A DNA stretch of 64,000 nt, taken from positions 248,001 through 312,000 of the forward strand of contig NZ_JACCCY010000004.1 in the NCBI RefSeq assembly GCF_013409575.1. The letters run 5' to 3'. A program made the translations under genes and the position numbers. The notes beneath the pieces were generated by a model. The model saw only the letters and a program-made list of their open reading frames with translations. It was not told the origin of the DNA and searched no databases. This DNA comes from Macellibacteroides fermentans (lineage in GTDB: Bacteria; Bacteroidota; Bacteroidia; Bacteroidales; Tannerellaceae). Below are positions 1 through 8,624 of the stretch, piece by piece. Positions within the stretch are counted from its first letter, which is position 1. Every line of letters starts with the position of its first letter.

Positions 1-2208
1 GTTCTGGGAAGGCGGTCGCCGCTCCCTACCTCTCTTAACAAGGAGGTGGTTACCGGATTGCTTCAGGAGGAGTTGGGGTTCAGGGGGCTCACCTTTACAG
101 ATGCTCTGGCAATGAAGGGGGCCTCTGTTGCAAGTAAAGACACCAACTCGTGTGTACTGGCCTTGCTGGCTGGAAACGATGTGCTGCTGGCTCCGGCTAA
201 TCCTGCCAGGGATTTTACAGCCGTGAAGGAGGCTATTGCCAGCGGGGTGCTGGATGTAAGGGATATCGAGTCGAAGTGCATTAAGATTCTTCAATACAAA
301 TACATAGCTGGGCTGTCTAATTACCGGCCGGTGGAGATTGCGGGTCTGCAGAACCGGATCAACACTTCCCATGCCGCCTACCTGGTGAACCGGTTGAATG
401 CCGAGGGACTTACCTTACTGAAGAACGACAACGACATTTTGCCGGTCAGGGCTCTGGCACGCAAAAAGATTGCTGCACTGGCCATTGGCGAAAGCGAAGG
501 AAATCCGTTTCAGACCATGTTGAACCGCTACGATTCGGTGGCCTGTTTCCAAATCTCGCGCACGTCGAGTCCGGCCGAAATAGCTAGGGTGTACAAGCAA
601 CTCAATACCTACGATCTTATTTTATGCAGCGTACATACGGTGCGGATACCGGAGAACGATGCGTTTCGTAAGCTCACGGCTGCCAAGCCGGTTGTGCTCA
701 CTTTCTTTACGCTTCCCTACTATTGTAAAGAATATGCAGCTTCTATAAACAATGCCAAAGGGATGCTTGTAGGATACGAAAATACGGATGCAGCCCAGAC
801 TTATGCAGCCCAGTTGATTTTTGGAGGTATAGCGGGTAAAGGCAAATTATCGGTTACCATACCCGACCTATATTTTGCCGGATCGGGACTCGCCACCGAA
901 CCGGTCCGCCTGGGTTATCAGGAGCCCGAAGCCGCCGGTCTCGACCCGACAAAGCTTGCCGAGATTGACAGTATTGTGCAAGAGGGACTTCGTGCCAAAG
1001 CCTTCCCCGGATGCCAGGTGCTGGTGGCAAAAGACGGACAGGTCATTTACAACAAGTCGTTCGGTTATTATACCTACGACAACCTGCAGCCTGTAACCGA
1101 ACGGGCGGTATACGACCTGGCCTCGTCGTCCAAAGCGGCCGGTACTGTTACCGCGCTTATGAAGGCATATGAGAAGAAGGGCTTCACCCTGAACAGCCGG
1201 TTGGCCGAGTTTGTACCCTCCATGCAGAACTCCAATAAAAAAGACATACGTATCCGCGATCTTCTGTATCACGAATCCGGACTGGTGCCCTCCATTACTT
1301 TTTATACATCGGCCATCGACTCCTCCTCTTTCCGGGGCAGCTTGTACAGCTCTAAGAAAGATGCGGCACACCCCAGACGCTTCGATGCCAATTCATTTGT
1401 AAATACAACCTTCCGGTACCGCTCCGATCTGGTCTCCGATACGTTACGCCCCGGTTTTTCCACCCAGGTGGCACGTAATTTCTACTTGAATAATACCTTT
1501 CGGGATACTATTTTCCGTATAATAGCCCAATCGCCGTTACAGACTCCCGGTAAATACCTTTATAGCTGCATTAACTTCATTTTGTTACAACAGGTGGCCG
1601 AGCAACAGATGCAGATGCCGTTGAATGAAATCCTGGGACGTTATTTCACGGCTCCATTAGGTGCAGGAAACACCCTGTATAATCCGCTTACCCGGATAGA
1701 CAGTCTGTGGGTTGTACCTACGGAAGACGACTTTTTTGTGCGCCGCCAATTGCTCCGGGGCTATGTGCACGATGAGGCTGCCGCATTTATGGGGGGCGTT
1801 TCCGGCAATGCGGGATTGTTTTCCAATGCAAACGATCTGGCCAAGCTGCTGCAGATGTTGCTGAATGAAGGGGTATATGGCGGCGAACGATACCTTCAGC
1901 AGGAGACACTCCGTCTCTTTACCCAGAGTAAGACGCCCAATTCGCACAGGGGATTGGGATACGACAAGCCCTGGCCGGAGAATCCCAGACTTTCTTCCTG
2001 CGGACTACTTGCTCCACGGTCGGTGTATGGACATACCGGTTATACGGGTACCTGTTTCTGGATCGATCCGGATAACCGGCTCATCTACATATTCCTGAGC
2101 AACCGGGTGCATTCCACCCGAGCAAACAACTCACTTGCTGCCATGAATATCCGTACACGTATCCAGGATGCAATCTATAAATCTTTTAATGGGAAAAGTA
2201 AAAAATAA
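1..2208 (+). CDS. GH3 N-acetylglucosaminidase-type domain fused to a serine beta-lactamase-like domain (5' partial)
   Basis: The reading frame is open to the left edge, so the start lies outside the window; GTG at 46 is only an internal codon. The first visible residues match the end of a glycoside hydrolase family 3 (NagZ-like) catalytic domain: LPTSLNKEVVTGLLQEELGF, then FTDAL with the likely nucleophile Asp at codon 100-102. A GH3 C-terminal region follows. From about base 900 a class C beta-lactamase/DD-peptidase-like domain begins, with the SxxK motif (SSSK, codons 1123-1134), a possible YxN-type position reading YSC, and an HTG motif near base 2030. This fusion is a recurrent Bacteroidota architecture and suggests handling of cell-wall muropeptides or GlcNAc glycosides in the envelope. 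The substrate cannot be read from the sequence. The visible part is about 735 residues of an expected total near 1000. Confidence 0.88.
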   Translation, partial: VLGRRSPLPTSLNKEVVTGLLQEELGFRGLTFTDALAMKGASVASKDTNSCVLALLAGNDVLLAPANPARDFTAVKEAIASGVLDVRDIESKCIKILQYKYIAGLSNYRPVEIAGLQNRINTSHAAYLVNRLNAEGLTLLKNDNDILPVRALARKKIAALAIGESEGNPFQTMLNRYDSVACFQISRTSSPAEIARVYKQLNTYDLILCSVHTVRIPENDAFRKLTAAKPVVLTFFTLPYYCKEYAASINNAKGMLVGYENTDAAQTYAAQLIFGGIAGKGKLSVTIPDLYFAGSGLATEPVRLGYQEPEAAGLDPTKLAEIDSIVQEGLRAKAFPGCQVLVAKDGQVIYNKSFGYYTYDNLQPVTERAVYDLASSSKAAGTVTALMKAYEKKGFTLNSRLAEFVPSMQNSNKKDIRIRDLLYHESGLVPSITFYTSAIDSSSFRGSLYSSKKDAAHPRRFDANSFVNTTFRYRSDLVSDTLRPGFSTQVARNFYLNNTFRDTIFRIIAQSPLQTPGKYLYSCINFILLQQVAEQQMQMPLNEILGRYFTAPLGAGNTLYNPLTRIDSLWVVPTEDDFFVRRQLLRGYVHDEAAAFMGGVSGNAGLFSNANDLAKLLQMLLNEGVYGGERYLQQETLRLFTQSKTPNSHRGLGYDKPWPENPRLSSCGLLAPRSVYGHTGYTGTCFWIDPDNRLIYIFLSNRVHSTRANNSLAAMNIRTRIQDAIYKSFNGKSKK

Positions 2209-2212
2209 CTCG

Positions 2213-2220
2213 TACTTTTG
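2213..2220 (+). promoter_or_regulatory. Predicted -7 promoter element (TACTTTTG)
   Basis: TACTTTTG fits the Bacteroidota -7 consensus TAnnTTTG and lies 48 bases before the start codon of the aminotransferase gene at 2269, just after the stop of the preceding gene. No convincing TTTG -33 box is present at the right distance. Confidence 0.5.
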
Positions 2221-2268
2221 TAGCCTGTATTTTTACTCCCGGAATTTTTAATTACAAAATATAAAATT

Positions 2269-3300
2269 ATGCTATTCGGTCACGGTGACGATTATTTTAA
2301 CTCTCAGACAGAAGTGAAGATCAACTTCAGTTCCAATGTCTGGCATGGCGCAAATCTGGAAAAACTAAAAGAGCATCTGAACACACAGTTCGACAAGCTT
2401 TCCCGTTATCCCGAGCCCGATGCTGCCACACTTAAGCGATTATTGGCCCGCCGGCACGAAGTGAATGAAGAAAATGTGGTGGTAACCAATGGCTCTGTCA
2501 GCGCCTTTTACCTTATTGCCCAAGCCTGGAGAGGTGCCAGTTCACTTATTGCAGTTCCCTCTTTTTCTGAATACGAGGATGCTTGTTGTTTGCATGAACA
2601 TAAGGTAAGCTTCTTCTCGACAGGAGACGATCTGCAGGAGGTTTCTTTTGAAGGACAGGATTTCTGCTGGATCTGTAACCCGAACAATCCGGATGGAAAG
2701 ATGATTCATCGTTCGGAATTATTGGCTCTGATAGCCGCAAACCGCAATACTGTCTTTGTGGTGGACCAGGCCTATGTAGCGTTTACTACAGAAGATCTGT
2801 TGAAACCAGCAGATGTCAAGAACAATCCGAACCTGATTATCATACAGTCTATTTCCAAGGCCTATAATATTCCGGGACTTCGAATCGGTTACCTCATTGC
2901 CCAGCCGGATATTACAGAGCGTATCAACAAATACCTGATTCCATGGTCAATCAATGCATTTGCGATCGAAGCGAGTAAGTATATTCTGATTCATCCGGCT
3001 CAGTTTACTTTGCCTGTACGTAAATGGCAGCGTGAAACAGCCGAATTTATTTACCAGCTGAATAAGTTGGATGGGATTGAAGTACTTCCTACGGCGTCCA
3101 CCTTCTTCCTGGTGAGACTGAAGACCGGTGTAGCAGCCGACCTCAAAAACTGGTTGTTGTCTACCTATGGAATCCTGATACGGGATGCTTCGAATTTCCG
3201 TGGACTGGATGAAACATATTTCCGTATCTCTACGCAAACAGCCGACGAGAACAGACAGTTTACAGAAGCACTGGCCGAATGGCTGAGTCTGCAGAAATAA
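2269..3300 (+). CDS. PLP-dependent class I/II aminotransferase (histidinol-phosphate aminotransferase / CobD-like)
   Basis: A 343-residue fold-type I PLP enzyme. The N-terminal half has the substrate/cofactor segment ENVVVTNGSVSAFYL, the NPNNPDGKM segment near residue 140, a conserved Asp-Gln-Ala-Tyr near 165, and the PLP lysine in SISKAYNIPGLRIGY near residue 195. The length fits histidinol-phosphate aminotransferases and L-threonine-O-3-phosphate decarboxylases (CobD/CobC), which are close homologues. No histidine or cobalamin genes are adjacent, so the substrate is open. It has its own predicted promoter and ends in a strong terminator, so it is probably monocistronic. Confidence 0.85.
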   Translation: MLFGHGDDYFNSQTEVKINFSSNVWHGANLEKLKEHLNTQFDKLSRYPEPDAATLKRLLARRHEVNEENVVVTNGSVSAFYLIAQAWRGASSLIAVPSFSEYEDACCLHEHKVSFFSTGDDLQEVSFEGQDFCWICNPNNPDGKMIHRSELLALIAANRNTVFVVDQAYVAFTTEDLLKPADVKNNPNLIIIQSISKAYNIPGLRIGYLIAQPDITERINKYLIPWSINAFAIEASKYILIHPAQFTLPVRKWQRETAEFIYQLNKLDGIEVLPTASTFFLVRLKTGVAADLKNWLLSTYGILIRDASNFRGLDETYFRISTQTADENRQFTEALAEWLSLQK

Positions 3301-3312
3301 GCTGATATATTA

Positions 3313-3358
3313 AAAGAAAAACGGGCTACATTTATGAATGTAACCCGTTTTTCTTTTT
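3313..3358. terminator. Bidirectional intrinsic terminator
   Basis: A long hairpin with arms GAAAAACGGG.TACATT and AATGTA.CCCGTTTTTC around a TATG loop, with T-runs leaving it in both directions. It lies between the converging aminotransferase gene (+) and the small membrane protein gene (-). Confidence 0.85.
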
Positions 3359-3374
3359 TACCAATCTTTAAATC

Positions 3375-3545
3375 CTATTCAACCTTTTTATTAAGGAAGA
3401 TGTGGAACAAAAAGCCTCCGATAATAAGACCTAAGCCAAGTAATAAAGCAGAATTTGATGCAGCTCCTGCGTACATGCATCCAATTAGTACAAGTACGCC
3501 AATCAGGAGTACAATCACTCCCAGTGATTTAATGAATTCATTCAT
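3375..3545 (-). CDS. Small two-helix membrane protein, 56 residues, unknown function
   Basis: The minus strand translates to a 56-residue protein beginning MNEFIKSLGVIVLLIGVLVL and ending LFHIFLNKKVE. It has two hydrophobic helices, about residues 8-26 and 33-51, separated by a short Cys/Met/Tyr turn with small residues (GCMYAGAASN), and a charged C-terminus. This composition is typical of real small membrane proteins. The overlapping plus-strand frame (3334-3564) has no such structure. The gene converges on the shared terminator at 3313-3358. No function is assigned; similar short hydrophobic proteins are common and uncharacterised in Bacteroidales. Confidence 0.75.
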   Translation of the reverse strand: MNEFIKSLGVIVLLIGVLVLIGCMYAGAASNSALLLGLGLIIGGFLFHIFLNKKVE

Positions 3546-3655
3546 GGGTATAGATTTTTTATAATTATTTTCTTTCTAGGTGCAAATAAAGTAATAATAA
3601 AGTTACTGCAAAAATATTTTAGAATAAAAATAGCAAAAGCCCGAAAAATTGCATT

Positions 3656-3663
3656 TATATTTG
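3656..3663 (+). promoter_or_regulatory. Predicted -7 promoter element (TATATTTG) for plsC-like gene
   Basis: TATATTTG matches TAnnTTTG exactly and ends 19 bases before the ATG at 3683. No clear TTTG box occurs 19-21 bases upstream. Confidence 0.5.
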
Positions 3664-3682
3664 GCTTACTAAACGAAACACC

Positions 3683-4420
3683 ATGAAGCGTATCCTATAC
3701 ATCCTCTATACATGGCTCATCTTTGTGCCTGTCTTTTTAGTGCTTACTCTTCTTACAGCCCTTGTTACAATGGCGGGATGCTTCCTTGGAAATGAATCTG
3801 TTTTCTCTTATTGGCCAGGTAGAATCTGGTCACGACTTACCTGTTACCTGGCTCTTTGTCCTGTTACGGTTCGCGGCCGCGAACATATCCCTGCAGGTAA
3901 ATCGTGTGTATTTGTATCCAACCATCAGGGGGCATTCGACATCTTCCTGATTTATGGATTTCTGGGTGTTCCCTTTAAATGGGTGATGAAGGAGGGGATA
4001 GGCAAGATTCCTTTTGTAGGAGCTGCCTGTCGTTCTGCCGGCTTTATTTTTGTGGAGAATAAAAAAGGGGGTGGTTCGGTCCAGGTGATCCGTAAAGCCG
4101 AAAGATACCTGGCAAACGGAACATCCATCGTTATTTTTCCGGAAGGTTCGCGTACATATGATGGTAAGATGATCCGATTCAGAAAAGGAGCCTATCAGCT
4201 GGCTGCCGATCTGAAATTACCATTGGTGCCCATTACCTTAAACGGTCCTTTTGAAATATTACCCATCGGCAGCCTGAACCTGAAGCGCCATCGGATGGAG
4301 CTTATTATTCATCCTCCGGTGTCTACCGAAGGCCTGGTGCCCGATCGTAAAGGCCTTGAGCTGTTGGCCGATCAGACACGCCAAACCATTGCATCCGCTC
4401 TTTGGGAAAAATACAGGTAA
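3683..4420 (+). CDS. plsC: 1-acyl-sn-glycerol-3-phosphate acyltransferase (PlsC family)
   Basis: A 245-residue membrane acyltransferase. A strongly hydrophobic N-terminal helix (residues 5-32) is followed by the catalytic HX4D motif as NHQGAFD near residue 80, a GKIPFVG block, and the phosphate-binding FPEGSR motif near residue 152. The PLTLNG-like block (VPITLNG) completes the family pattern. It would acylate lysophosphatidic acid at sn-2 at the inner membrane during phospholipid synthesis. The gene is preceded by its own -7 element and meets the minus-strand Wzi gene tail to tail with only five bases between the stops. Confidence 0.92.
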   Translation: MKRILYILYTWLIFVPVFLVLTLLTALVTMAGCFLGNESVFSYWPGRIWSRLTCYLALCPVTVRGREHIPAGKSCVFVSNHQGAFDIFLIYGFLGVPFKWVMKEGIGKIPFVGAACRSAGFIFVENKKGGGSVQVIRKAERYLANGTSIVIFPEGSRTYDGKMIRFRKGAYQLAADLKLPLVPITLNGPFEILPIGSLNLKRHRMELIIHPPVSTEGLVPDRKGLELLADQTRQTIASALWEKYR

Positions 4421-4425
4421 AATCC

Positions 4426-5907
4426 TTACCAGTTTTTCAGAATCCCCGTCTTGGTAATTTTGATTCCTACACCCAAGCTACGTCCAAATAGTTCGCGGGC
4501 ATCTCCAGCCACTGTTCCTGTAAATTGCCAGTCTTCAAGTTTAGGATGCTTGTATGTAATATCCAGTAACCCAGATACTCCCTGTTTGATGTCGCGAAAC
4601 GGCCGCGCATGACTTCCGTAGGTGTTCATGGCCGTTGCAAGAAGCCGGTAAGATACTTGTGTTGAAAGTTCGCCCGATATCCCCACATGCCAGTCACTCA
4701 CCCGGTTGTTGGGAAATCCAAGTGATCCGTTTTCGTTGTATTCGGGCGAAGGAATCAGCGGCGAACCTATACCTCTGTTAAAGTAAGAAACTCCTGTGGT
4801 ATATTCGCCGTTGTTGTAATAGCTGTCGCCACCGCCGCCCCGTCCGGGATACTTGTCGTGATCAAATTCAAGGAAATGGAATTGTCCGCTTTGGTTGCGT
4901 GTAACCACATGTTCCACCACCACTTTCTGCACCCATCTACAGGTGTGAAGGTTCACCTCAACGCCCCACAGACCGTCGGTTCCGTTGGCCAGCTCCATCC
5001 CCGATTTATCTTCGAAATACCACTGATGATACGCTCTTGCCGACAGCTTCTGTCCCTGATAGGCCAGCTCCATGTCGTACGATCCGTAATGATTTCCTAA
5101 TACATTAATCTGGTCGGACAAAGTAGCCCCTTCGCCACCCTCGCTGCCGGTAACCACACGAATGAAATCGCGGAAGGATTGGGGTTGTTTCCCAATTTTA
5201 GGGTTACTGGATGTTCCGCCCCACTGTACCCAGTGCTGCAGACCAACGGTTGCTGAAACGGGGAAATTTCCTTTGGTATCTTCCAGACGCAGATAACCGG
5301 ATTTGTGATGCCATAATACATTGTCTACATACGTAGTGCCGGGGCGTACAGTCTGTTTCAGGTAGGCTTCATCGAACGATCGCCCTACGGCAAAATCACC
5401 TTTTATCTGCAGCCAACCCTTTGTGTAAGGAACCAGGGTGAAGTGCGGCATACTCAGGTTAAGCTCCGGAATAGGCCGCGCATTACCCGAATGAACCATG
5501 TCGCCGGAACTTAATGCTTTGTTCCATAAGGAGGTGTGATTCTCTTTGCTGCCGATGGTTAGTCGTAAATTTTTATAGGATACTCCGGCAAAGAATTCCT
5601 GGATCAGTATATTCCGGTAACGGGGTTCTACGGCGGCCAGACTGAGACCGGCCTGCCAGCTCCAATCTTTATTCAAACTTTGATGATGCGTGATACCTGT
5701 AAGTCCATAGCCGTTGCCTGCATCCAGCGGAACAAGTCCGTATCGGTTGCTGGCCAGCCAAAAAGGGGTGTTTGTTCCACTAGCTGCCGATGCAAAAACT
5801 TCGGCTTTCCATGAGGTTGTATTTTCCAGGGTTTCTTCCTGTGCAAAAACCGTCCAGGCAGGAAGGAGTACTGCTGCACAGAGAGCAAACAATTTATATG
5901 TTTTCAT
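4426..5907 (-). CDS. Capsule assembly Wzi-family outer-membrane beta-barrel protein
   Basis: A 493-residue protein with a Sec signal peptide (MKTYKLFALCAAVLLPAWTV, cleaved after VFAQ). A long series of amphipathic, aromatic-rich strands follows, typical of an 18-strand barrel: FWLASNRYGLVPLD near residue 50, SKENHTSLWNKALSSGDM near 118, LQHWVQWGGTS near 225. These are hallmarks of the Bacteroidota Wzi-like family annotated as capsule assembly. The E. coli homologue binds capsule at the cell surface. Here it stands next to a decayed polysaccharide locus rather than in an operon, with its own -7 element at 5933-5940. Confidence 0.85.
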   Translation of the reverse strand: MKTYKLFALCAAVLLPAWTVFAQEETLENTTSWKAEVFASAASGTNTPFWLASNRYGLVPLDAGNGYGLTGITHHQSLNKDWSWQAGLSLAAVEPRYRNILIQEFFAGVSYKNLRLTIGSKENHTSLWNKALSSGDMVHSGNARPIPELNLSMPHFTLVPYTKGWLQIKGDFAVGRSFDEAYLKQTVRPGTTYVDNVLWHHKSGYLRLEDTKGNFPVSATVGLQHWVQWGGTSSNPKIGKQPQSFRDFIRVVTGSEGGEGATLSDQINVLGNHYGSYDMELAYQGQKLSARAYHQWYFEDKSGMELANGTDGLWGVEVNLHTCRWVQKVVVEHVVTRNQSGQFHFLEFDHDKYPGRGGGGDSYYNNGEYTTGVSYFNRGIGSPLIPSPEYNENGSLGFPNNRVSDWHVGISGELSTQVSYRLLATAMNTYGSHARPFRDIKQGVSGLLDITYKHPKLEDWQFTGTVAGDARELFGRSLGVGIKITKTGILKNW

Positions 5908-5932
5908 TGATCTTCATTATTAGTCTGAAGTA

Positions 5933-5940
5933 CAAAGATA
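5933..5940 (-). promoter_or_regulatory. Predicted -7 element (TATCTTTG, minus strand) for the Wzi gene
   Basis: On the minus strand the sequence reads TATCTTTG, an exact TAnnTTTG match, 25 bases before the ATG at 5907. The -33 box is not convincing. Confidence 0.5.
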
Positions 5941-6332
5941 CATTTTATAATGTAATTTAATAAACATCAAGCTTCAATTGCTGTTATATTTATAGATGAG
6001 AGGTTGTTATTCCTTACTGGGGGTGACCATCTTTTTAAGTGTCTTTTTTATTTCTCTATTTAGTATAATTTAAAAATCAGTGAATGCTATTATTCCTTTC
6101 ATTACTTTTTATCTAAAGTAATAATCCCTTGATATTCTATTTTGTTGACGTTTTTTTTTGGTTGACTCGGGAAGAATAATAACGTTGTATTCTACACGCT
6201 GGAACTGTCTGTTCCGCCCTCAGCTCTAATCATTTTATTCAATTATTTCCATTTGAAGTGTTATACATGTATGTATTATCACCAGTGGGTTACCTGTGTT
6301 TAGTACCAACTTAAAATCAAGAAAGAACAAGT
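5941..6332. other. Gene-free AT-rich intergenic region before the CapF-like gene
   Basis: About 390 bases with no plausible reading frame, between the divergent Wzi and CapF-like genes. No upxY/upxZ leader genes, no inverted repeats of an invertible promoter and no exact TAnnTTTG box were found before 6333. The nearest loose match is TACCTGTG at 6291. The region therefore offers no clear promoter for the CapF-like gene. Confidence 0.5.
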
Positions 6333-7466
6333 ATGATTCGTGTAGGCATTACCGGACAGTCCGGATTTATAGGTACTCACCTATACAACACGTTGGGGCT
6401 TTATCCCGGCGAATTTGAACGTATTTTATTTCTCGACGACTTTTTCCACGACGATGCGGCTTTGAGAAAATTTGTCAGGCAATGTGATGTTATAATTCAT
6501 TTATCCGCATTGAACCGTCATTCCTATCCCAAAGTTTTATACGATACGAACATGCGTTTGGTTACTCAGCTGATCGCTTGTATGGATGCCGAGAAAGTGA
6601 CACCCTATGTATTGTTCGCTTCGTCCATTCAGGAAGAAAAGGATAATGCTTTCGGTAAATCAAAGCGGGACGGACGGCTGATGCTGGAAGAATGGGCTGT
6701 TAAACGAGGAGCTTCCTTTACCGGCCTGATAATCCCCAATGTGTTTGGTCCCTTTTCCAGACCATTCAATAATTCTTTTATAGCTACATTCTGTTATCAG
6801 CTTACACATGGTGAAACTCCCCAATTATTGCAAGATTCGGACGTTAAATTGGTGTATGTCGCTAATTTGTGTGAATTGATAATTCAGAAAATCAGAAAAC
6901 AGGCTAAAAAGACAGTTCACTTAGTATCTTGCTATGAAGTCTCATGGGACTTTCAGCATAGAGTGTCTTCCATTCTTAATCTGCTCCAACAATATAGGGA
7001 GCTTTATCTGCATAGGGGGATTATTCCTGAGCTGAACGATCCGAACGACTTTAATATCTTCAATACTTTCTGCAGCTATATTGATTTTAAAAGCCACTAT
7101 CCCGTTAGACTCGAACAGCATCCGGACATGTTGGGAATGCTGGTGGAGACTTCACATATGGGGGTGGGAGGGCAGCTGTCATTCTGTTCTACTTTGCCTG
7201 CTGCCACCCGGGGAAATCATTATCACATCAGAACGTTAAGCCGACTAACCGTCATTAAGGGGCAGGCTCTTGTGAAAATGCGTAAAATAGGAACGAAAGA
7301 GATCCTGGAGTTCAATTTGGATGGGAACACGCCTTCGTATATTGATATTCCTGTCTGGTATGTTCATAACATTACCAATATTGGTAGTGAACCTCTTTAT
7401 ATCCAGCTTTGGCAGAATAAAATCTACCTTGCAGAATTAGACGATACCTTTTATGAGCAGGTCTAG
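6333..7466 (+). CDS. CapF/WbjC-like SDR-cupin protein (UDP-6-deoxy-hexulose reductase family)
   Basis: A 377-residue two-domain protein. The N-terminal SDR domain has the NAD(P) motif GITGQSGFIG at residues 5-14. The C-terminal cupin (about residues 265-377) has the metal-site region RGNHYHIRTLSRLTVI and the PVWYVHNITNIG block. This order and length fit CapF/WbjC, which makes the UDP-N-acetyl-L-fucosamine precursor in capsule pathways. Two oddities stand out. Where the family has a YxxSK catalytic motif, this protein reads FGKSK (Phe for Tyr), and neither partner gene (CapE/WbjB or CapG/WbjD) is in the window. The following gene is a fusion scrap, so this is probably the surviving end of a deleted locus, and activity is doubtful. 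Confidence 0.8.
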   Translation: MIRVGITGQSGFIGTHLYNTLGLYPGEFERILFLDDFFHDDAALRKFVRQCDVIIHLSALNRHSYPKVLYDTNMRLVTQLIACMDAEKVTPYVLFASSIQEEKDNAFGKSKRDGRLMLEEWAVKRGASFTGLIIPNVFGPFSRPFNNSFIATFCYQLTHGETPQLLQDSDVKLVYVANLCELIIQKIRKQAKKTVHLVSCYEVSWDFQHRVSSILNLLQQYRELYLHRGIIPELNDPNDFNIFNTFCSYIDFKSHYPVRLEQHPDMLGMLVETSHMGVGGQLSFCSTLPAATRGNHYHIRTLSRLTVIKGQALVKMRKIGTKEILEFNLDGNTPSYIDIPVWYVHNITNIGSEPLYIQLWQNKIYLAELDDTFYEQV

Positions 7467-7728
7467 AATTTTATGTGTTACCGATAGTCTTCATTCGGGA
7501 AGCTCGCAAAGTCAGCTTGTCGAAATAGCCTTATATCTTTTCAACAGCGGACTCTGTCTGCCTTCCGGTCCCTCACTCACCGATAACGACATTGCCAGGG
7601 TAGCCCGCATCATCCGTCAGACCATTGCTAAGGCAAAAAGGAACAGATATACGATTAGAAATGCTCCGGTAATACCCTATAATCCTCATATGCCCCCTTT
7701 ATATCACAGAAAACAGGGCCGTATTTAA
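7453..7728 (+). pseudogene. Chimeric remnant: glycosyltransferase N-terminus joined to DegT/StrS aminotransferase C-terminus
   Basis: The first 29 residues (SRILCVTDSLHSGSSQSQLV and on) look like the start of a GT4 glycosyltransferase. From about codon 30 the frame reads LFNSGLCLPSGPSLTDNDI followed by ARVARIIRQTI, which is the extreme C-terminus of a DegT/DnrJ/EryC1/StrS aminotransferase. The intact relative at 58007-59143 ends LFDKGLCLPSGPTLTEQDI plus NRVVVAIKSLQS. The join is in frame near base 7540. A deletion that removed the rest of a polysaccharide operon explains this. The last 35 residues match neither family and look like read-through. The frame overlaps the CapF-like gene by 14 bases, as a real downstream cistron would. 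Confidence 0.75.
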
Positions 7729-7788
7729 ACCATTCAAGTCTTTTATTTGCAAAACAAAGGCCGTTTTAACTATAATAGGGAAGGTATG

Positions 7789-8353
7789 TTAAAATCGTAT
7801 TTGCAATACGGAAATACAAACCTCCGTGCCACAATCCTCTTTGCGGTTATCCACGGTAACAGTCAGCTTTTCCTTGTTCATTCCGTTCAGCACATCGGCT
7901 GTCTGGTATAACATCTTCAGGCCCGTACCTGTATTATATAAATTTTGTCCATGTGCCGGATAATATCCTAATCCATTGTCGCTCACGCATACCCTGATAC
8001 CCCCGGTCTGTCTGCTCACGCAAATACGCAATCTTTTCTCCCCCTCTTTCAGCGAAAGACCGTGCTTGATGGCATTCTCCACCAGTATCTGTATAAACAT
8101 AGCCGGCAACAATACCTTTTCGGGGTCAACCGACTCATCCAACATCCATTCAACTTCAAAATCGGGCCCCAGCCTTTTTCGTTCCACATCCAGGTAATAG
8201 CGTACAAAATCGAACTCTTCTTTCAGCGTAACCCCCAGTTTCTTTTGTTTTCAACGAATAAAGCTCGGCATCCGAAATTCCCAAAAAAGCAGCAAGCCTT
8301 TCTGCCGAAACACCCTCCAGTTGATTATAACCACTCTTTCCCTGATTTTTCAT
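7789..8353 (-). pseudogene. Truncated, frameshifted LytS/YehU-type sensor histidine kinase remnant
   Basis: Two minus-strand frames together give the back half of a LytS-family kinase. The upstream frame (8353 to about 8240) reads ...YNQLEGVSAERLAAFLGIS and on to LYSLKTK, the part after the phosphoacceptor box. The downstream frame (about 8240 to 7789) reads KLGVTLKEEFDFVRYYLDVE, then the N-box VENAIKHGLS and the G-box DNGLGYYPAHG...GTGLKM. The frames switch at the AC/GGGGG stretch near 8230-8240, where the downstream frame is closed by TGA. The sensor, membrane region and HFLFN histidine box are missing. No LytTR regulator is next to it. It is a decayed gene. Confidence 0.75.
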
Positions 8354-8582
8354 AGAATTGACATATTAAGGGCCTATTATCAGCTGAACTGTAAAAATAG
8401 TAATTCGAAAAGTAATAAACTATGTTATTTGGTGCGGAATATAGCCGGATAAACCTTCATTTTGCAAGATAGACCTGGTTTTAACAAAACTGAACAATCT
8501 GCATAGAATATTGTTCTTTATCAGATATAAATCCGACTGTATTTTTTAATGCAAAATCATGTTAAATCAAAAAAAATAGCTA

Positions 8583-8590
8583 TATCTTTG
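8583..8590 (+). promoter_or_regulatory. Predicted -7 element (TATCTTTG) for the Wza/Wzc pair
   Basis: TATCTTTG lies 35 bases before the ATG at 8625 and fits TAnnTTTG exactly. The 8354-8582 stretch upstream is AT-rich and holds no gene. The -33 position is weak. Confidence 0.55.
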
Positions 8591-8624
8591 CCTCACATAT
8601 ACTCATATAGAAACACAAACAAAT

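Noticed and set aside
3334-3564. Plus-strand frame of 76 codons
   Set aside because: It covers the terminator and reads as low-complexity Pro/Ser/Thr; the minus strand encodes a well-formed two-helix protein in the same place.
5941-6332. Invertible capsule promoter
   Set aside because: No pair of inverted repeats flanking a promoter was found, and no promoter box is recognisable in the region.
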